Part shown: positions 1 to 10,430 of the stretch, piece by piece | How the letters are laid out: every line of letters begins with the position of its first letter | How positions within the stretch are numbered: the first letter of the stretch is position 1 | Source of the DNA: Streptomyces sp. NBC_01233 | GTDB lineage: Bacteria; Actinomycetota; Actinomycetes; Streptomycetales; Streptomycetaceae | Length of the DNA: 64,000 bases | Assembly (NCBI RefSeq): GCF_035989305.1 | Contig: NZ_CP108514.1 | Location: forward strand, 620,001-684,000 | Direction of reading: 5' to 3' | Program-made: the position numbers and the translations under genes | The notes under the pieces: model-generated | What the model was told of the DNA's origin: nothing | Seen by the model: only the letters and a program-made list of their open reading frames with translations | Databases searched by the model: none

Positions 1-2784
1 TTGCGGGCGGCTCCGCTGGGTACCCTGCTCGCCGCCGCGCTGGCGTTCGTCGCCGTCCTGCTGGCCGCCGCGCTGCCGCGGGCCCAGGACCGGGGCGCCG
101 ACCAGGCCCTGAGGTCCTTCCTGGAAGGCAGCGGGCAGAGCGACACCAGTCTGCAGGTGACCGCGCCGGCCCCCATGTCCGGGCAGAGCGCCGAAGCCCT
201 GGACGGCACCCTGAAGAGCCTGCTGTCCCATACCGGAAACACCTTCCGCGTCGACCCGGACGCGGTGGTCCACGGCACGCGGACCACCAAGCGGCAACCG
301 CTGCTGAATCCGGAACTGTCCCGCCCGCACCGCCTCCCGCCCGAGATGTCCCTGCTGTACTTCAAGCAGGCGCAGGAGCACGTGAAGCTGGTGGAGGGGC
401 GCTGGCCGAGCGACACCCCCCGGCCCGCCGGAGCCGCCGCGTACGATCCGCCGCTCCAGGTCGCCCTGTCGCAGCAGGCCGCCGACACCATCAACGCCCG
501 CGTCGGGTCCGTCCTCAAGAGCACGCCCCTGATCGACGGCACGCCGTCCGTGGAGGTCGTGGGCCTCTACTCGGTCACGGACGAGACCGAGGACTTCTGG
601 GTGAACCAGGACTGCCTCCCGCGCGCCTGCAAGAAGTTCGTCGGGGAGAGCTACCTGTGGGAGGCCGACGCCCTGATCGGGGCCGGCGACCTCAACCGGA
701 TGGACCTCTGGGGCCACAACGCCGAGGACTTCTGGCGCCTCCCGGTGGAGGTCGGCCGGCTGCGGGCCGACCGGCTGGACGCCACGAAGGAGGAAATCGC
801 CTCGTACGTGGCCGGTCCCACCGCCGCCGCCATCGCCATCGAGACCCGCCGCGAGCGGATACGGACCACCTCGTGGCTGCCCGAACTGTTCAAGCAGGCC
901 CACGACCGCCGGCAGGCCGCGGCGCCGCTCGCCCTGATCGGACCCGCCGGGGTCGGCGGGGTCGCCTTCGTCGTCCTGTGCCTGGCCGGCGCGCTCGCCG
1001 CGGACCGCCGCGACGCCGAGCTACGGCTGCTGCTGGCCCGGGGCGGCTCACGCGCCGGCATCGTCGGCCGGCTCCTCGGGGAGGGCGCCGTCACGGTGCT
1101 GCCGGCGGCCGCGGCCGCCACCGCGCTCGCCGTACTGCTGCTGCCCACGCCCCGGCTCGCCCCCGCGCTGCTCTCGGCCGCGGTGGTCGCACTGCTCGCG
1201 CTGCTGGCCTTCCCCGTACGGGCGGCCGTACTGCTGACCCCGCCGCGCCCGGCCGGGCGGTGGCGCCGGCCCGTGGCCGAACTGCTCGTCGTCATCGCCA
1301 CGGCCGCCGCCGTAGTGGAGGTCCGCCGCCGCGGGGTCGCCCCGGCCGGCAGCGACCCCGACCCGCTGCTGATCGCGGCTCCGCTGCTGCTGGCGCTGTG
1401 CGGTGGGCTGCTGCTGGCCCGGCTCCAGCCGGTCGTGACCGGCTGGCTCGCACGGGCGGCCGGCCGGCGCTCCGGGCTGGTCGGCTTCCTCGGACTGGCC
1501 CGGGCCGCGCGTGGCTCGGGGGCGGGCGGGACCAACGCGCGTGGCCGGACCGGTCCCTCAGTCCTGCCGATGGTGGCACTGCTCCTCGCCATCACCACCG
1601 GGGGGTTCGGGGCCGCCGTCCTGGACTCGGTGGACGCGAACCGGCTGGGGGTGGCCCGGCTGGCGGTCGGCGCAGACGCGGCGATCTCCGCGTTCGGGAA
1701 GGCCTCGCTGCCGGACGGACTCGCGAAGGCCGCCGGCGAGCTGCCGGGCGTACGCACCTCCGTGCCGCTGTGGATCGACCACGACTCCTCGGTCCTCGGC
1801 ACGACCCAGCGCTCCACCCAGATCTCCGTGATCATCGCGGAGCCGGCCGCGTACGCGGAGCTGTCCCGCGTCCTCGGCTGCGGCTCCTTCGACCCCGCCC
1901 TGCTGGCCGCGGGCGGCTCGCAGTCCGCCGACGCGCCCGTGCCCGCGCTGTTCAGCGCCGGGCTGGCACGGCTGGCGGGCCCGGGCACGTACACCTTGCA
2001 GCCCGGCAACGGCCGTGAGCTGAAGGTACGGGTCGCGGGCGTGATCGACTGCACGCCGGCCCGGCCCGCCCGGGACGCCGCGACCGTCATCCTCCCGGCG
2101 GGCCCGGCGACGGCGCTCATCGGCGCCGACCGCCCGAACCAGTGGCTGGGCCTGGGTTCCGTCGACGGTGACCGGCTGCGCGCGCTGGTCCGGGCCGCGC
2201 TCCCGCCGGCGCCCTCGACGAACCAGGCCCAGGCTCCGGCTCCGGCACCCGCCGCGGGCCAGGGTCCGGCCGCCGGGACGCAACCCGCCGACGAGGTGTA
2301 TCCCGTGCGCACCAGCGCGGAGGCCGTCGCCGAGCTGGGCGCCGATCCGCTGCAGCGGTCGGCCCAGCGCCTCTTCTGGGCCTCCGTGGCCGGAGCGGCC
2401 GGCTTCGCACTGCTGGCCGTACTGCTGACGCTGATGCGGACCGTCCCCGAACGGGCGGCCCTGCTCGCCTGGCTGCGCACCATGGGGCTGCGCCGCCGCC
2501 AGGGCGTGGCGCTGATCCTCGCCGAGAGCCTGCCGCAGACCCTGGCCGCGACCCTGGGCGGGGCCCTGGTGGCGGCCGCCGCGGTGGGGTTGCTGGGCCC
2601 GGCAATGGACCTGTCCACGCTGGTCGGAGCGGGTGTGCCGACCGGTGTACGGCTCACGGCGGGCCCCGTACTGACCCAGGCCCTGGGCCTGGCCGCCCTG
2701 GTCGCCGCGGCCGTGCTCGTCGAGGCGGCGACATCCGGGCGACGGCAGATCACCACCGAGTTGAGAGCGGGAGACCAGCGTTGA
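1..2784 (+). CDS. FtsX-like ABC transporter permease (5' end at window edge)
   Basis: Membrane subunit of an ABC exporter of the FtsX/MacB permease type. The visible protein is 927 residues. A first hydrophobic segment lies at about residues 5-27, followed by a large extracytoplasmic domain to about residue 310. A cluster of membrane helices follows (about 310-550), then a second soluble domain, and a C-terminal helix group at about 790-915, the usual FtsX-like pattern with two MacB-type periplasmic parts. The reading frame is open at base 1 with TTG there, and the first helix begins almost at once, so a few N-terminal residues may lie outside the window. The stop overlaps the TTG start of the ATPase gene, so the two are translationally coupled. 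The substrate is unknown; lipids, peptides or antibiotics are usual for the family. Confidence 0.88.
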   Translation: MRAAPLGTLLAAALAFVAVLLAAALPRAQDRGADQALRSFLEGSGQSDTSLQVTAPAPMSGQSAEALDGTLKSLLSHTGNTFRVDPDAVVHGTRTTKRQPLLNPELSRPHRLPPEMSLLYFKQAQEHVKLVEGRWPSDTPRPAGAAAYDPPLQVALSQQAADTINARVGSVLKSTPLIDGTPSVEVVGLYSVTDETEDFWVNQDCLPRACKKFVGESYLWEADALIGAGDLNRMDLWGHNAEDFWRLPVEVGRLRADRLDATKEEIASYVAGPTAAAIAIETRRERIRTTSWLPELFKQAHDRRQAAAPLALIGPAGVGGVAFVVLCLAGALAADRRDAELRLLLARGGSRAGIVGRLLGEGAVTVLPAAAAATALAVLLLPTPRLAPALLSAAVVALLALLAFPVRAAVLLTPPRPAGRWRRPVAELLVVIATAAAVVEVRRRGVAPAGSDPDPLLIAAPLLLALCGGLLLARLQPVVTGWLARAAGRRSGLVGFLGLARAARGSGAGGTNARGRTGPSVLPMVALLLAITTGGFGAAVLDSVDANRLGVARLAVGADAAISAFGKASLPDGLAKAAGELPGVRTSVPLWIDHDSSVLGTTQRSTQISVIIAEPAAYAELSRVLGCGSFDPALLAAGGSQSADAPVPALFSAGLARLAGPGTYTLQPGNGRELKVRVAGVIDCTPARPARDAATVILPAGPATALIGADRPNQWLGLGSVDGDRLRALVRAALPPAPSTNQAQAPAPAPAAGQGPAAGTQPADEVYPVRTSAEAVAELGADPLQRSAQRLFWASVAGAAGFALLAVLLTLMRTVPERAALLAWLRTMGLRRRQGVALILAESLPQTLAATLGGALVAAAAVGLLGPAMDLSTLVGAGVPTGVRLTAGPVLTQALGLAALVAAAVLVEAATSGRRQITTELRAGDQR

Positions 2785-3758
2785 ACACCGACCAGCCGAC
2801 GTACGAGGAGCTGCGCCGCCGGGCGACGGCCGCCGCGGAGCCGCGCACCCCGGCGGCGGACACCGCGATCGCCTGCGACCGTCTGGTCCGGATCTTCAGC
2901 ACGGACGGCATCGAGGTACAGGCCCTCCAGGGACTGGAGCTGACGGTCGCCCAGGGCGACCTGGTGGCCCTCGTGGGCGCCTCGGGCAGCGGCAAGTCCA
3001 CCCTCCTGAACATCCTGGCGGGCCTGGACGTCCCGACGGCGGGCAGCGCGGCGGTCGCCGGTTACGACCTGCTGGACCTGTCGGCGCGGGACCGGCTGCG
3101 CTACCGGCGCGAAGCGGTCGGCTTCGTCTTCCAGCAGACGGCCCGCAACCTGCTGCCGTTCCTGACGGCCGCGCAGAACGTGGCCCTGCCGATGCAGTTG
3201 AGGGGTGGCGGCGGCCGCGGCGGCGCGCGTCAAGGGGCCGCGGGGGCGCGCCGGTCCGCCCGGGTCGCGGAGATCCTGGACGCCCTCGGGATCGGCGAAC
3301 TGGCGCACCGGCGCCCGGCGGAACTGTCCGGCGGCCAGCAGCAGCGCGTCGCGATAGCCGTGGCGATGGCCAACGACCCCAGGGTCCTGCTGGCCGACGA
3401 ACCCACGGGCGAACTGGACTCCGAGACGGCCGCTGCGGTCTTCGAGACGTTCCGTACGGTGAACAAGGAGCTCGGCGTCACGGTGGTCATCGTGACGCAC
3501 GACCCCATGGTGGCGGGCGAGGTCCGCCGCACCGTGGCGATCCGCGACGGCCGCACCAGCAGCGAGGTCCTGCGCCGCCTGGTCACCGACGAGCACGGCG
3601 AGGAATCGATCAGCGAACGCGAGTACGTCGTCCTGGACCGCTCCGGGCGCGTCCAGCTCCCCCCGAAGTTCCTGGAGGCCCTGGGCATGGAGCACCGCTT
3701 GGCGGTCGACCTGGCCGCGGACCACATCGAGCTGCGCCCGGACCGGAGCCACGGCTGA
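2781..3758 (+). CDS. ABC transporter ATP-binding protein with C-terminal AbrB-like tail
   Basis: ATPase partner of the upstream FtsX-like permease, starting with TTG in a four-base overlap with its stop. Visible motifs are Walker A GASGSGKST (about residues 71-79), Q-loop FQQT, signature LSGGQQQR, Walker B VLLADEP and the switch histidine in VTHD. This is the MacB/LolD subgroup. After the ATPase core (about residue 270) comes a tail of about 45 residues around LDRSGRVQLP..FLEALG, which looks like a swapped-hairpin AbrB/SpoVT-type fold often seen in DNA-binding antitoxins. Its role here is unknown. The N-terminus has about 30 charged residues ahead of the first strand. ATPase role certain; tail assignment is inference. 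Confidence 0.93.
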   Translation: MNTDQPTYEELRRRATAAAEPRTPAADTAIACDRLVRIFSTDGIEVQALQGLELTVAQGDLVALVGASGSGKSTLLNILAGLDVPTAGSAAVAGYDLLDLSARDRLRYRREAVGFVFQQTARNLLPFLTAAQNVALPMQLRGGGGRGGARQGAAGARRSARVAEILDALGIGELAHRRPAELSGGQQQRVAIAVAMANDPRVLLADEPTGELDSETAAAVFETFRTVNKELGVTVVIVTHDPMVAGEVRRTVAIRDGRTSSEVLRRLVTDEHGEESISEREYVVLDRSGRVQLPPKFLEALGMEHRLAVDLAADHIELRPDRSHG

Positions 3759-3760
3759 AC

Positions 3761-3800
3761 CGCGCACGGCCCGGCCCCCAAGGGTGCCGGGCCGTGCGCG
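3761..3800. terminator. Bidirectional hairpin terminator
   Basis: A perfect 15-bp stem (3761-3775 with 3786-3800) around a 10-nt loop lies between the convergent ABC ATPase and YbaK-like genes. There is no long T tract, which is usual for Streptomyces terminators. Confidence 0.8.
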
Positions 3801-3842
3801 CGTTCACGTGCCGCTCCGTGCGATCCCTCAGAGCGAGGAACG

Positions 3843-5353
<1,511 letters not shown>

Positions 5354-5357
<4 letters not shown>

Positions 5358-6682
5358 CGCAGGGGCTCCCGGTGGTCGTTCCCGCGCAGGGTCAGCAGCG
5401 CGAGTGGGCTGATGGCGCAGGCGCCCGCGGCGTAGTGGGCGGGGATGGCGGTGTCTCCCGTCCTGGCGGTCCATGCGGTGATGACGAGGCCGGCGCAGCC
5501 GGAGAACACCGCGTTGGCCAGGGAGTAGGCCAGTCCGAGCCCGGTGCAGCGCACGCGCCGCGGGAACATCTCGGCCAGCATGGCCGGCCCCGGTCCGGCC
5601 AGCAGGCCGACGAGCGCGCCCGCGGCCAGCACGGCAACTGCCCGCGCCTGCACGGATGTTCCGGGGGACTGGAGGAGGCGCAGGAGGGGGTGGGCGAGTA
5701 CGACGATCCCGAGCGCGCCGCCGAGCATGACCGGGCGCCGCCCGAACCGGTCGCTGAGCAGCCCTGCGGGCAGGATCGAGGCGGCGAACCCGAGGTTGAC
5801 GAGCGTGGTGGCCAGCAGGGCGTCCCGGAAGGAGGCTCCCAGCGTGGACTGGAGGTGGGACGGCAAGACCACGAGGAACGTGTAGCCGGCCGCCGACCAG
5901 CCCGTGATCCGCCCGATGCCGAGTACGACGGCACGGGCCTGCAACCGGCCGCCGGGCGGCACTTCGCCGCCGCGGGCCCCGGAACCGGCCTTGGCCGGGG
6001 GCGCCCCCGGCGGCTCCTCCAGCGCCGTGCGCAGCCACAGCGCGACCATTCCGAGGGGCAGGGCCAGCAGGAACGGGATCCGCCACCCCCACGCGTACAG
6101 GGCTTGGGCGGGCAGGACCACCGCCAGGCCGGCAGCCGTAGCGGCGCCGGCCAGCAGGCCGAGGGCGACGGTGAAGGACTGCCACGCGCCGTAGAGACCT
6201 CGCCGGCCCGGCGGCGCGTACTCCGTCATCAGGGACACGGCGCCACCGAACTCCCCGCCCGCGGAGAGGCCTTGGAGTACGCGCAGGAGCGTGAGGAGCC
6301 AGGGGGCCGCCGCGCCGACGGTGTCCCGCGTGGGGAGGAGCCCGATCAGGGTGGTGGCGAGCGTCATGAGGCCGATGACGAGGACGAGGGTGGGGCGGCG
6401 GCCGAGACGGTCGCCGAGACGCCCGAAGAGCAGGGCGCCGACGGGGCGGAAGAAGAAGGCGAGTGCGAACGAGGCGTACGTGGCGATCAGCGCCTCGGCA
6501 CCGCCCGCGGCCCCCGCTCCTGCGCCCGCGTGCGGGGTGAAGAAGTTGGCCGCGATGACGGTGGCGAAGCAGCCGTAGACGCCGAACTCGTACCACTCGA
6601 CGAGGTTGCCGGCCGAACCGGCGAGCAGGGCCCGGCGGGCGGCGGGGCGGGGCGGCGCCGGGATCAGGTCGGTCGAGGTCAC
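5354..6682 (-). CDS. MHS-family MFS transporter (proline/betaine/dicarboxylate-type symporter)
   Basis: Twelve-helix major facilitator of the metabolite:H+ symporter group. Diagnostic features are the N-terminal AGSAGNLVEWYEFGVYG, the loop RPVGALLFGRLGDRLGRR between helices 2 and 3, and the second-half repeat DRFGRRP. The GTG at 6682 is preferred because the 16 residues before it in the longer frame (start 6730) are low complexity; no clear ribosome site decides. The stop overlaps the start of the deleted anmK gene, so the pair was once an operon. An Ala/Gly/Pro-rich insert lies in the central loop. Substrate not predictable. Confidence 0.88.
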
Positions 6683-6779
6683 CCGTGCTGGGTGCCCGCT
6701 CCGCGCGGACCCGATACCTCGCGGCGGCACGGTTCAGCACATCGGCGGCAGCAACGGAGTTCCGAAAGCCCCGGATATC

Positions 6780-6900
6780 AAACGGATTTGATCGGGATCA
6801 CCGCCGGCCTCCGCATGAATGCTCCCGGCTGTCAGACGTGAATTCGAGCAAGTCATGCATAACTATTATCTCGAATCGAATGAAAATTCGAGACAAATAG
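6780..6900. promoter_or_regulatory. AT-rich regulatory island with AATTCGAG repeats
   Basis: Base composition drops sharply compared with the flanks. AATTCGAG occurs at 6841 and 6885, and TCTCGAAT (6869-6876) pairs with ATTCGAGA (6886-6893). This is the intergenic region between the divergent MHS transporter and the C40 peptidase, so it probably holds both promoters. The regulator is unknown. The remaining leader to 7042 has no gene I can support. Confidence 0.45.
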
Positions 6901-7042
6901 CTCCGTGTCCGATGCCGTTGGGCGCAGGACGTCGGAGAAAACTGGTCCGCCGTCAGAGCCGAGCCACGACACATGCCACCGAGAACGGGACCAGACCACT
7001 GATCTGAACTGTCGACTGCCAACCGATTGCGGAGGTGTCACG

Positions 7043-7540
7043 ATGTCCTGCTCCAGGACCGACTCCCGAAAGGCCCCCAAGGGCCTTCTCCTCACGGGCT
7101 GTTGCCCCAGAGCAAGTGCCGTCTTCTTCATACTGCTCCTCACGGCCGGCGCCTTGACCGGTCACGCGGACCCGGCCAACGCGGCCGCACCGTACGGCGT
7201 CAGAGCCGTCGAGGTGGCGGCCTCCAAACAGGGCTCGCCGTACGCCTACGGCGCCACCGGGCCCAAACGCTTCGACTGCTCAGGGTTGACCCTCTACGCC
7301 TTCAAGAAGGCCGGCAAACGTCTTCCACGCACAGCCGACCAGCAGTACGAGCACACCCGCCACATCCCCAAGTCCGACCGCGCGACCGGCGACCTGGTCT
7401 TCTTCCCCCGCGGCGCGACCATGGCCCACGTCGGCATCTACGCAGGCCAGGACAGGATCTGGCACGCTCCACGCCCCGGCACCTTCGTGCGTCTGGAGCG
7501 GATCTGGAGCACAGAGGTCCGTTATGGACGCGCCACCTGA
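7043..7540 (+). CDS. Secreted C40 (NlpC/P60) peptidoglycan endopeptidase
   Basis: A cell-wall hydrolase cleaving stem peptides outside the cell. ATG at 7043 is chosen because GGAGG lies at 7031; the frame is open further upstream but without a ribosome site. About 165 residues: a signal peptide ending near ANAAA, then the NlpC/P60 core. The catalytic Cys is in RFDCSGLTLYAF, the His in MAHVGIYAG, and the third polar residue is the His of IWHAPRPG. There are no LysM, SH3 or coiled-coil domains, so it is a minimal form. The long AT-rich leader may carry regulation. Confidence 0.9.
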   Translation: MSCSRTDSRKAPKGLLLTGCCPRASAVFFILLLTAGALTGHADPANAAAPYGVRAVEVAASKQGSPYAYGATGPKRFDCSGLTLYAFKKAGKRLPRTADQQYEHTRHIPKSDRATGDLVFFPRGATMAHVGIYAGQDRIWHAPRPGTFVRLERIWSTEVRYGRAT

Positions 7541-7566
7541 ACCGGCACCCGGCGGGGGCGGAACAC

Positions 7567-7803
7567 CTAGTGCAGGCGCCAGTGGAATTTCCCGCCGCCC
7601 ACCCAACGGACCGCGTCCGGATCGTCGAGGTCGTGGATGGTGATCCCCTCGGCCGCGGCCGCCAGGACCACATCGGTCATGGACTCCGCCATACGGACCA
7701 TCTCCCCGTCGATCTCAACGATCCTGAAAGGCGGATCGCCGGGCTGCACCGCCCCCACCGTGACCCGCGGTGTGGCGATGTACGGGCTCGAGCTTTCTGT
7801 CAT
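7567..7803 (-). CDS. Small conserved hypothetical protein (78 aa)
   Basis: Convergent with the C40 peptidase gene, 26 bp away. The protein has no signal or membrane segment and an acidic middle (HDLDDPDAVRWVGGGKFHWR at the C-terminus). Codon usage looks like a real Streptomyces gene. It resembles small uncharacterised actinomycete proteins as far as I recall, but I assign no function. Confidence 0.6.
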   Translation of the reverse strand: MTESSSPYIATPRVTVGAVQPGDPPFRIVEIDGEMVRMAESMTDVVLAAAAEGITIHDLDDPDAVRWVGGGKFHWRLH

Positions 7804-8001
7804 GCGGAGATCGTTCCATGCCGACGCCCCCTTGGCGCCGATTCGCCGGCGCGCCTACCGCCGAGTGGACGCAGGCGGAATCCCACCGCTTCCCGATGTG
7901 ACTCGGCCGGTGTGTCGGCACACCAGAGAATCGATTCGGCCAGGCGGGTGGTGCTTAGGGTGATCGCAATGTTTCCAGTATCCGGATTCCGAGGAGTTCC
8001 T

Positions 8002-8277
8002 GTGCATATTCGCCGCCTCGCCACCGCCCTGTTGTCCGCCGGCCTGATGCTCGCAGGCGGGCTGGTCGCCGCCACGCCGGCCACCGCCGATCCGTGCGGG
8101 TACTTCGCCACGGGCTCCGATTCGTACTACAACCACTGCACGAACGACGGCTCCCGGGTCATCATCGAGGTCGAGGTGTTCGGACCCAATTACGAGAAGT
8201 GCGTGGCCCCCGGCAAGACGTGGCTCGGATCGCGCAGCAAGGTGAGCAACGCCCGGTACGCCGGACGCACCTGCTGA
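8002..8277 (+). CDS. Small secreted protein, DUF6355-like
   Basis: A 91-residue secreted protein. GTG at 8002 is chosen for the GAGGAG ribosome site at 7991. The signal peptide runs to about residue 29 (ATPATA, then DPCGYF). The mature part of about 62 residues has four Cys, in CGYFATGSDSYYNHC, EKCVAP and the C-terminal RTC, suggesting two disulfides. The pattern fits the DUF6355 family of small exported actinobacterial proteins, by recall rather than search. Role unknown. Confidence 0.72.
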   Translation: MHIRRLATALLSAGLMLAGGLVAATPATADPCGYFATGSDSYYNHCTNDGSRVIIEVEVFGPNYEKCVAPGKTWLGSRSKVSNARYAGRTC

Positions 8278-8370
8278 ACCGGGCGGGCGCTGCGCCGACG
8301 TACGCGGGGGCACACGGGTCCGGTGGGACCGCGCCCGGTACAGGCGCAGCGCCGGGCCGCCACGGCCACT

Positions 8371-8436
<66 letters not shown>

Positions 8437-8964
8437 ATGCTCGCCCCGGGCCTGCGCCTGGCGCACGCCGGTGACGGAGCGGCGGCGGGGCGCCTCGGCG
8501 GGCTGCCGGAGCTGCCCGTCGACACGCCGTGGCCGGTATGGGAGGGCAACGGTCCGCTCTCGCACATCGCGTCCCTCGACTGCCCGGTCCTCGCGGCGGC
8601 CGGCGAGGCCGGCCTCGGCCTGCCCGCCTCCGGAACCCTCCTCTTCTTCCTCTTCGACGGCCGCCTCGACGGCGACGACCCTCTCGTCCATCCCGAGGAC
8701 CCCGAGAGCCGACCGGGCGCCCGGGTCATGTACCTCCCCACCGGCACCGCCACCCGCCCGCGCCCTGCTCGGCTCCGGTGCCCCCCGGCAGGACCCCCGG
8801 CTGGACGACGAGGCCGCCAAGTGGGTGCTGCTCGCGCAGTTCGACACCGACTGCGCGGCGGACCTGATGTGGGGCGACGCAGGCACCCTGTACCGGCTGA
8901 TCCGCCCCGCCGACTGGCGGCGGGCCGCTTCGAGGAGGCCCTCTTCACCCGGCAGTGCTGCTGA
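8437..8964 (+). pseudogene. DUF1963 (YwqG-like) gene, broken by frameshifts
   Basis: The remains of a DUF1963 protein spread over two frames. The first segment reads LGGLPELPVDTPWPVWEG then GTLLFFLFDGRLDG, typical of the family N-terminal half. From about 8790 homology moves to the next frame (KWVLLAQFDTDC.ADLMWGDAGTLYRLIRP). It then returns to the first frame for the last residues (RFEEALFTRQCC, stop at 8964). At least two frameshifts, and probably loss of some central sequence, rule out a functional product. The 5' end merges with the GTCGGT repeat, so slippage may have played a part. Confidence 0.75.
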
Positions 8965-9047
8965 CAGGCCTCGGGGGTGCGGGACGCGATGCATGCCTCC
9001 AGGTGGTTGCAGGTGCCGGGCTCGCCCGGCCGCGGTACGGGTACTGC

Positions 9048-9617
9048 ATGACGCAGAAGAAGGACAAGGCCGGCAACGTGAGCGCCGAGCGGCCGAGGCA
9101 GCGGGGAACCACCTTCGCCGCGCTCGCGGGAGCACTCATCGGCGCCCTGGCCGGCCTCACGGGCAGCACGCTCGCCTACTTCGAGGCCAAGGACACGCAC
9201 CGCGAGGAGACCGGGGCACGACGGGCTGACATCCGGCGGGCCGCCTACGTGGAGCTCGCGGGGAGCACGAACAAGTTCGTGCAGCAGGCCACCCAGCTGC
9301 TGAGCGTGAGCCTCGACCCCGCCAAGACACCGGAGGAGAGGCGGCGTCAGTTCGAGGACAAATACGCACCGGCCAACACGGACCTCGCGCGTGCCCTCAC
9401 GACGGTGCGCCTCGTGACGACACCGGAGGGCAGGCGCGACCTGGAAGAGATCAGCGCCCGCTCCACTCGCGTAGGAGAGTTGGCGACCGCCGAGTACGTC
9501 GGCGGCCCCGAAGGCGTCGACCTGAAGAAGACCGGCGCCGCCTTCGCGCAGGCGGTGCACCAGCAACTGGCGGCGCTGCAAACCTTCATGGACAGAGCTG
9601 CCGACGAGGCGCTGTGA
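9048..9617 (+). CDS. Membrane-anchored hypothetical protein
   Basis: About 189 residues from ATG 9048, which starts MTQKKDKAGN and is preferred over the upstream open frame. One hydrophobic segment (about residues 24-45, AALAGALIGALAGLTGSTLAYF) is followed by a charged helical domain rich in Arg, Glu and Lys, with no Cys or catalytic motif. It looks like a single-pass protein with one soluble helical domain. I do not recognise a family. Confidence 0.6.
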   Translation: MTQKKDKAGNVSAERPRQRGTTFAALAGALIGALAGLTGSTLAYFEAKDTHREETGARRADIRRAAYVELAGSTNKFVQQATQLLSVSLDPAKTPEERRRQFEDKYAPANTDLARALTTVRLVTTPEGRRDLEEISARSTRVGELATAEYVGGPEGVDLKKTGAAFAQAVHQQLAALQTFMDRAADEAL

Positions 9618-9963
9618 CGGCCCGCGCCGCCCCGCCCTCACTCCGGCCGTGGGGCTCGCCAGCGTGAAGTCCACGCCCGTGGGGTACTTGTCCTTCACGG
9701 TGAGCACCACACGGCCCGGCTCGACTCGACACTCCGCCGCCGGCTGATGCTCCCCGGGGCTCGGCCTCGTCGGCAAGAACGGCGGCGCCGCGCACGATCG
9801 TTGCCCGAAGGCGGTTCATGGTGGCTCTCGCAGATGTATCGTCATCCCTCGGCGCGCATACACACAGCGACGACAGGAACACACGGTGCGACGGGGCGAG
9901 TTCTCCCGTGCCTCCGCCAGCGGCTGTCGCTGCCCCCTCCCCTCTCCCACCCGAGGAGTACTC
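9618..9963. other. Gene-poor stretch, possible decayed reverse-strand ORF
   Basis: No convincing gene. On the reverse strand, around 9660-9776, a short frame contains VVLTVKDKYPTGVDFTLASP, which reads like protein rather than noise but has no recognisable start or family. A run of CT-rich sequence precedes the ribosome site at 9953. Confidence 0.35.
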
Positions 9964-10206
9964 GTGGCCGTCCTCACCACGATCGCCGTGATCCTCGGCG
10001 CCTGGTGCGCCGCCGCCGTCGCCACCGCCGCGCTGTACGCCGTCTTGCGGGCACGCCACGTGCGGCGGCAGCGTGCACGGGCGGCCAAGACCGACTGCGC
10101 CGTCGACCGGTGCGCCCCGACGGCCGGGCCCGGCGTCCGGAGCAGCTGTGCGCAGGCGCAGGCCGCTCCTGTCGTCGCGAGGAGGACGGCGCCTGACGCG
10201 GTGTGA
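9964..10206 (+). CDS. Small single-helix membrane protein
   Basis: Eighty residues from GTG 9964, chosen for GAGGAG at 9953. One hydrophobic helix (about residues 2-28) is followed by a basic stretch and a Cys/Ala/Pro-rich tail. No family is recognised; codon use supports translation of the first half. Confidence 0.45.
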   Translation: MAVLTTIAVILGAWCAAAVATAALYAVLRARHVRRQRARAAKTDCAVDRCAPTAGPGVRSSCAQAQAAPVVARRTAPDAV

Positions 10207-10430
10207 TCGGGCCGCGGATGCACGCCGTCCTCACGGTCCTTTCCGCCGCCGCTCCGGCCACGCCGACCAGAGTCCTTCCGCCCGAGGTGCGAGCCGGCAC
10301 CCCCAGACAGGTCGGTGTGGCCTCGATCGGGTCAAGGCCACGCCCCGCGTTCGTCACCGGAACGGACGGGGCTGATGGAATGCCCTCCTCGTCGGGCTCC
10401 CTGGGGCGGATCAGGGGTTATGGAGGCATC

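Noticed and set aside
651..3767. A 1038-codon reverse-strand open frame across the ABC genes
   Set aside because: Antisense shadow of two well-supported genes; Arg/Ser/Ala-rich with no motifs, as expected from high-GC sequence.
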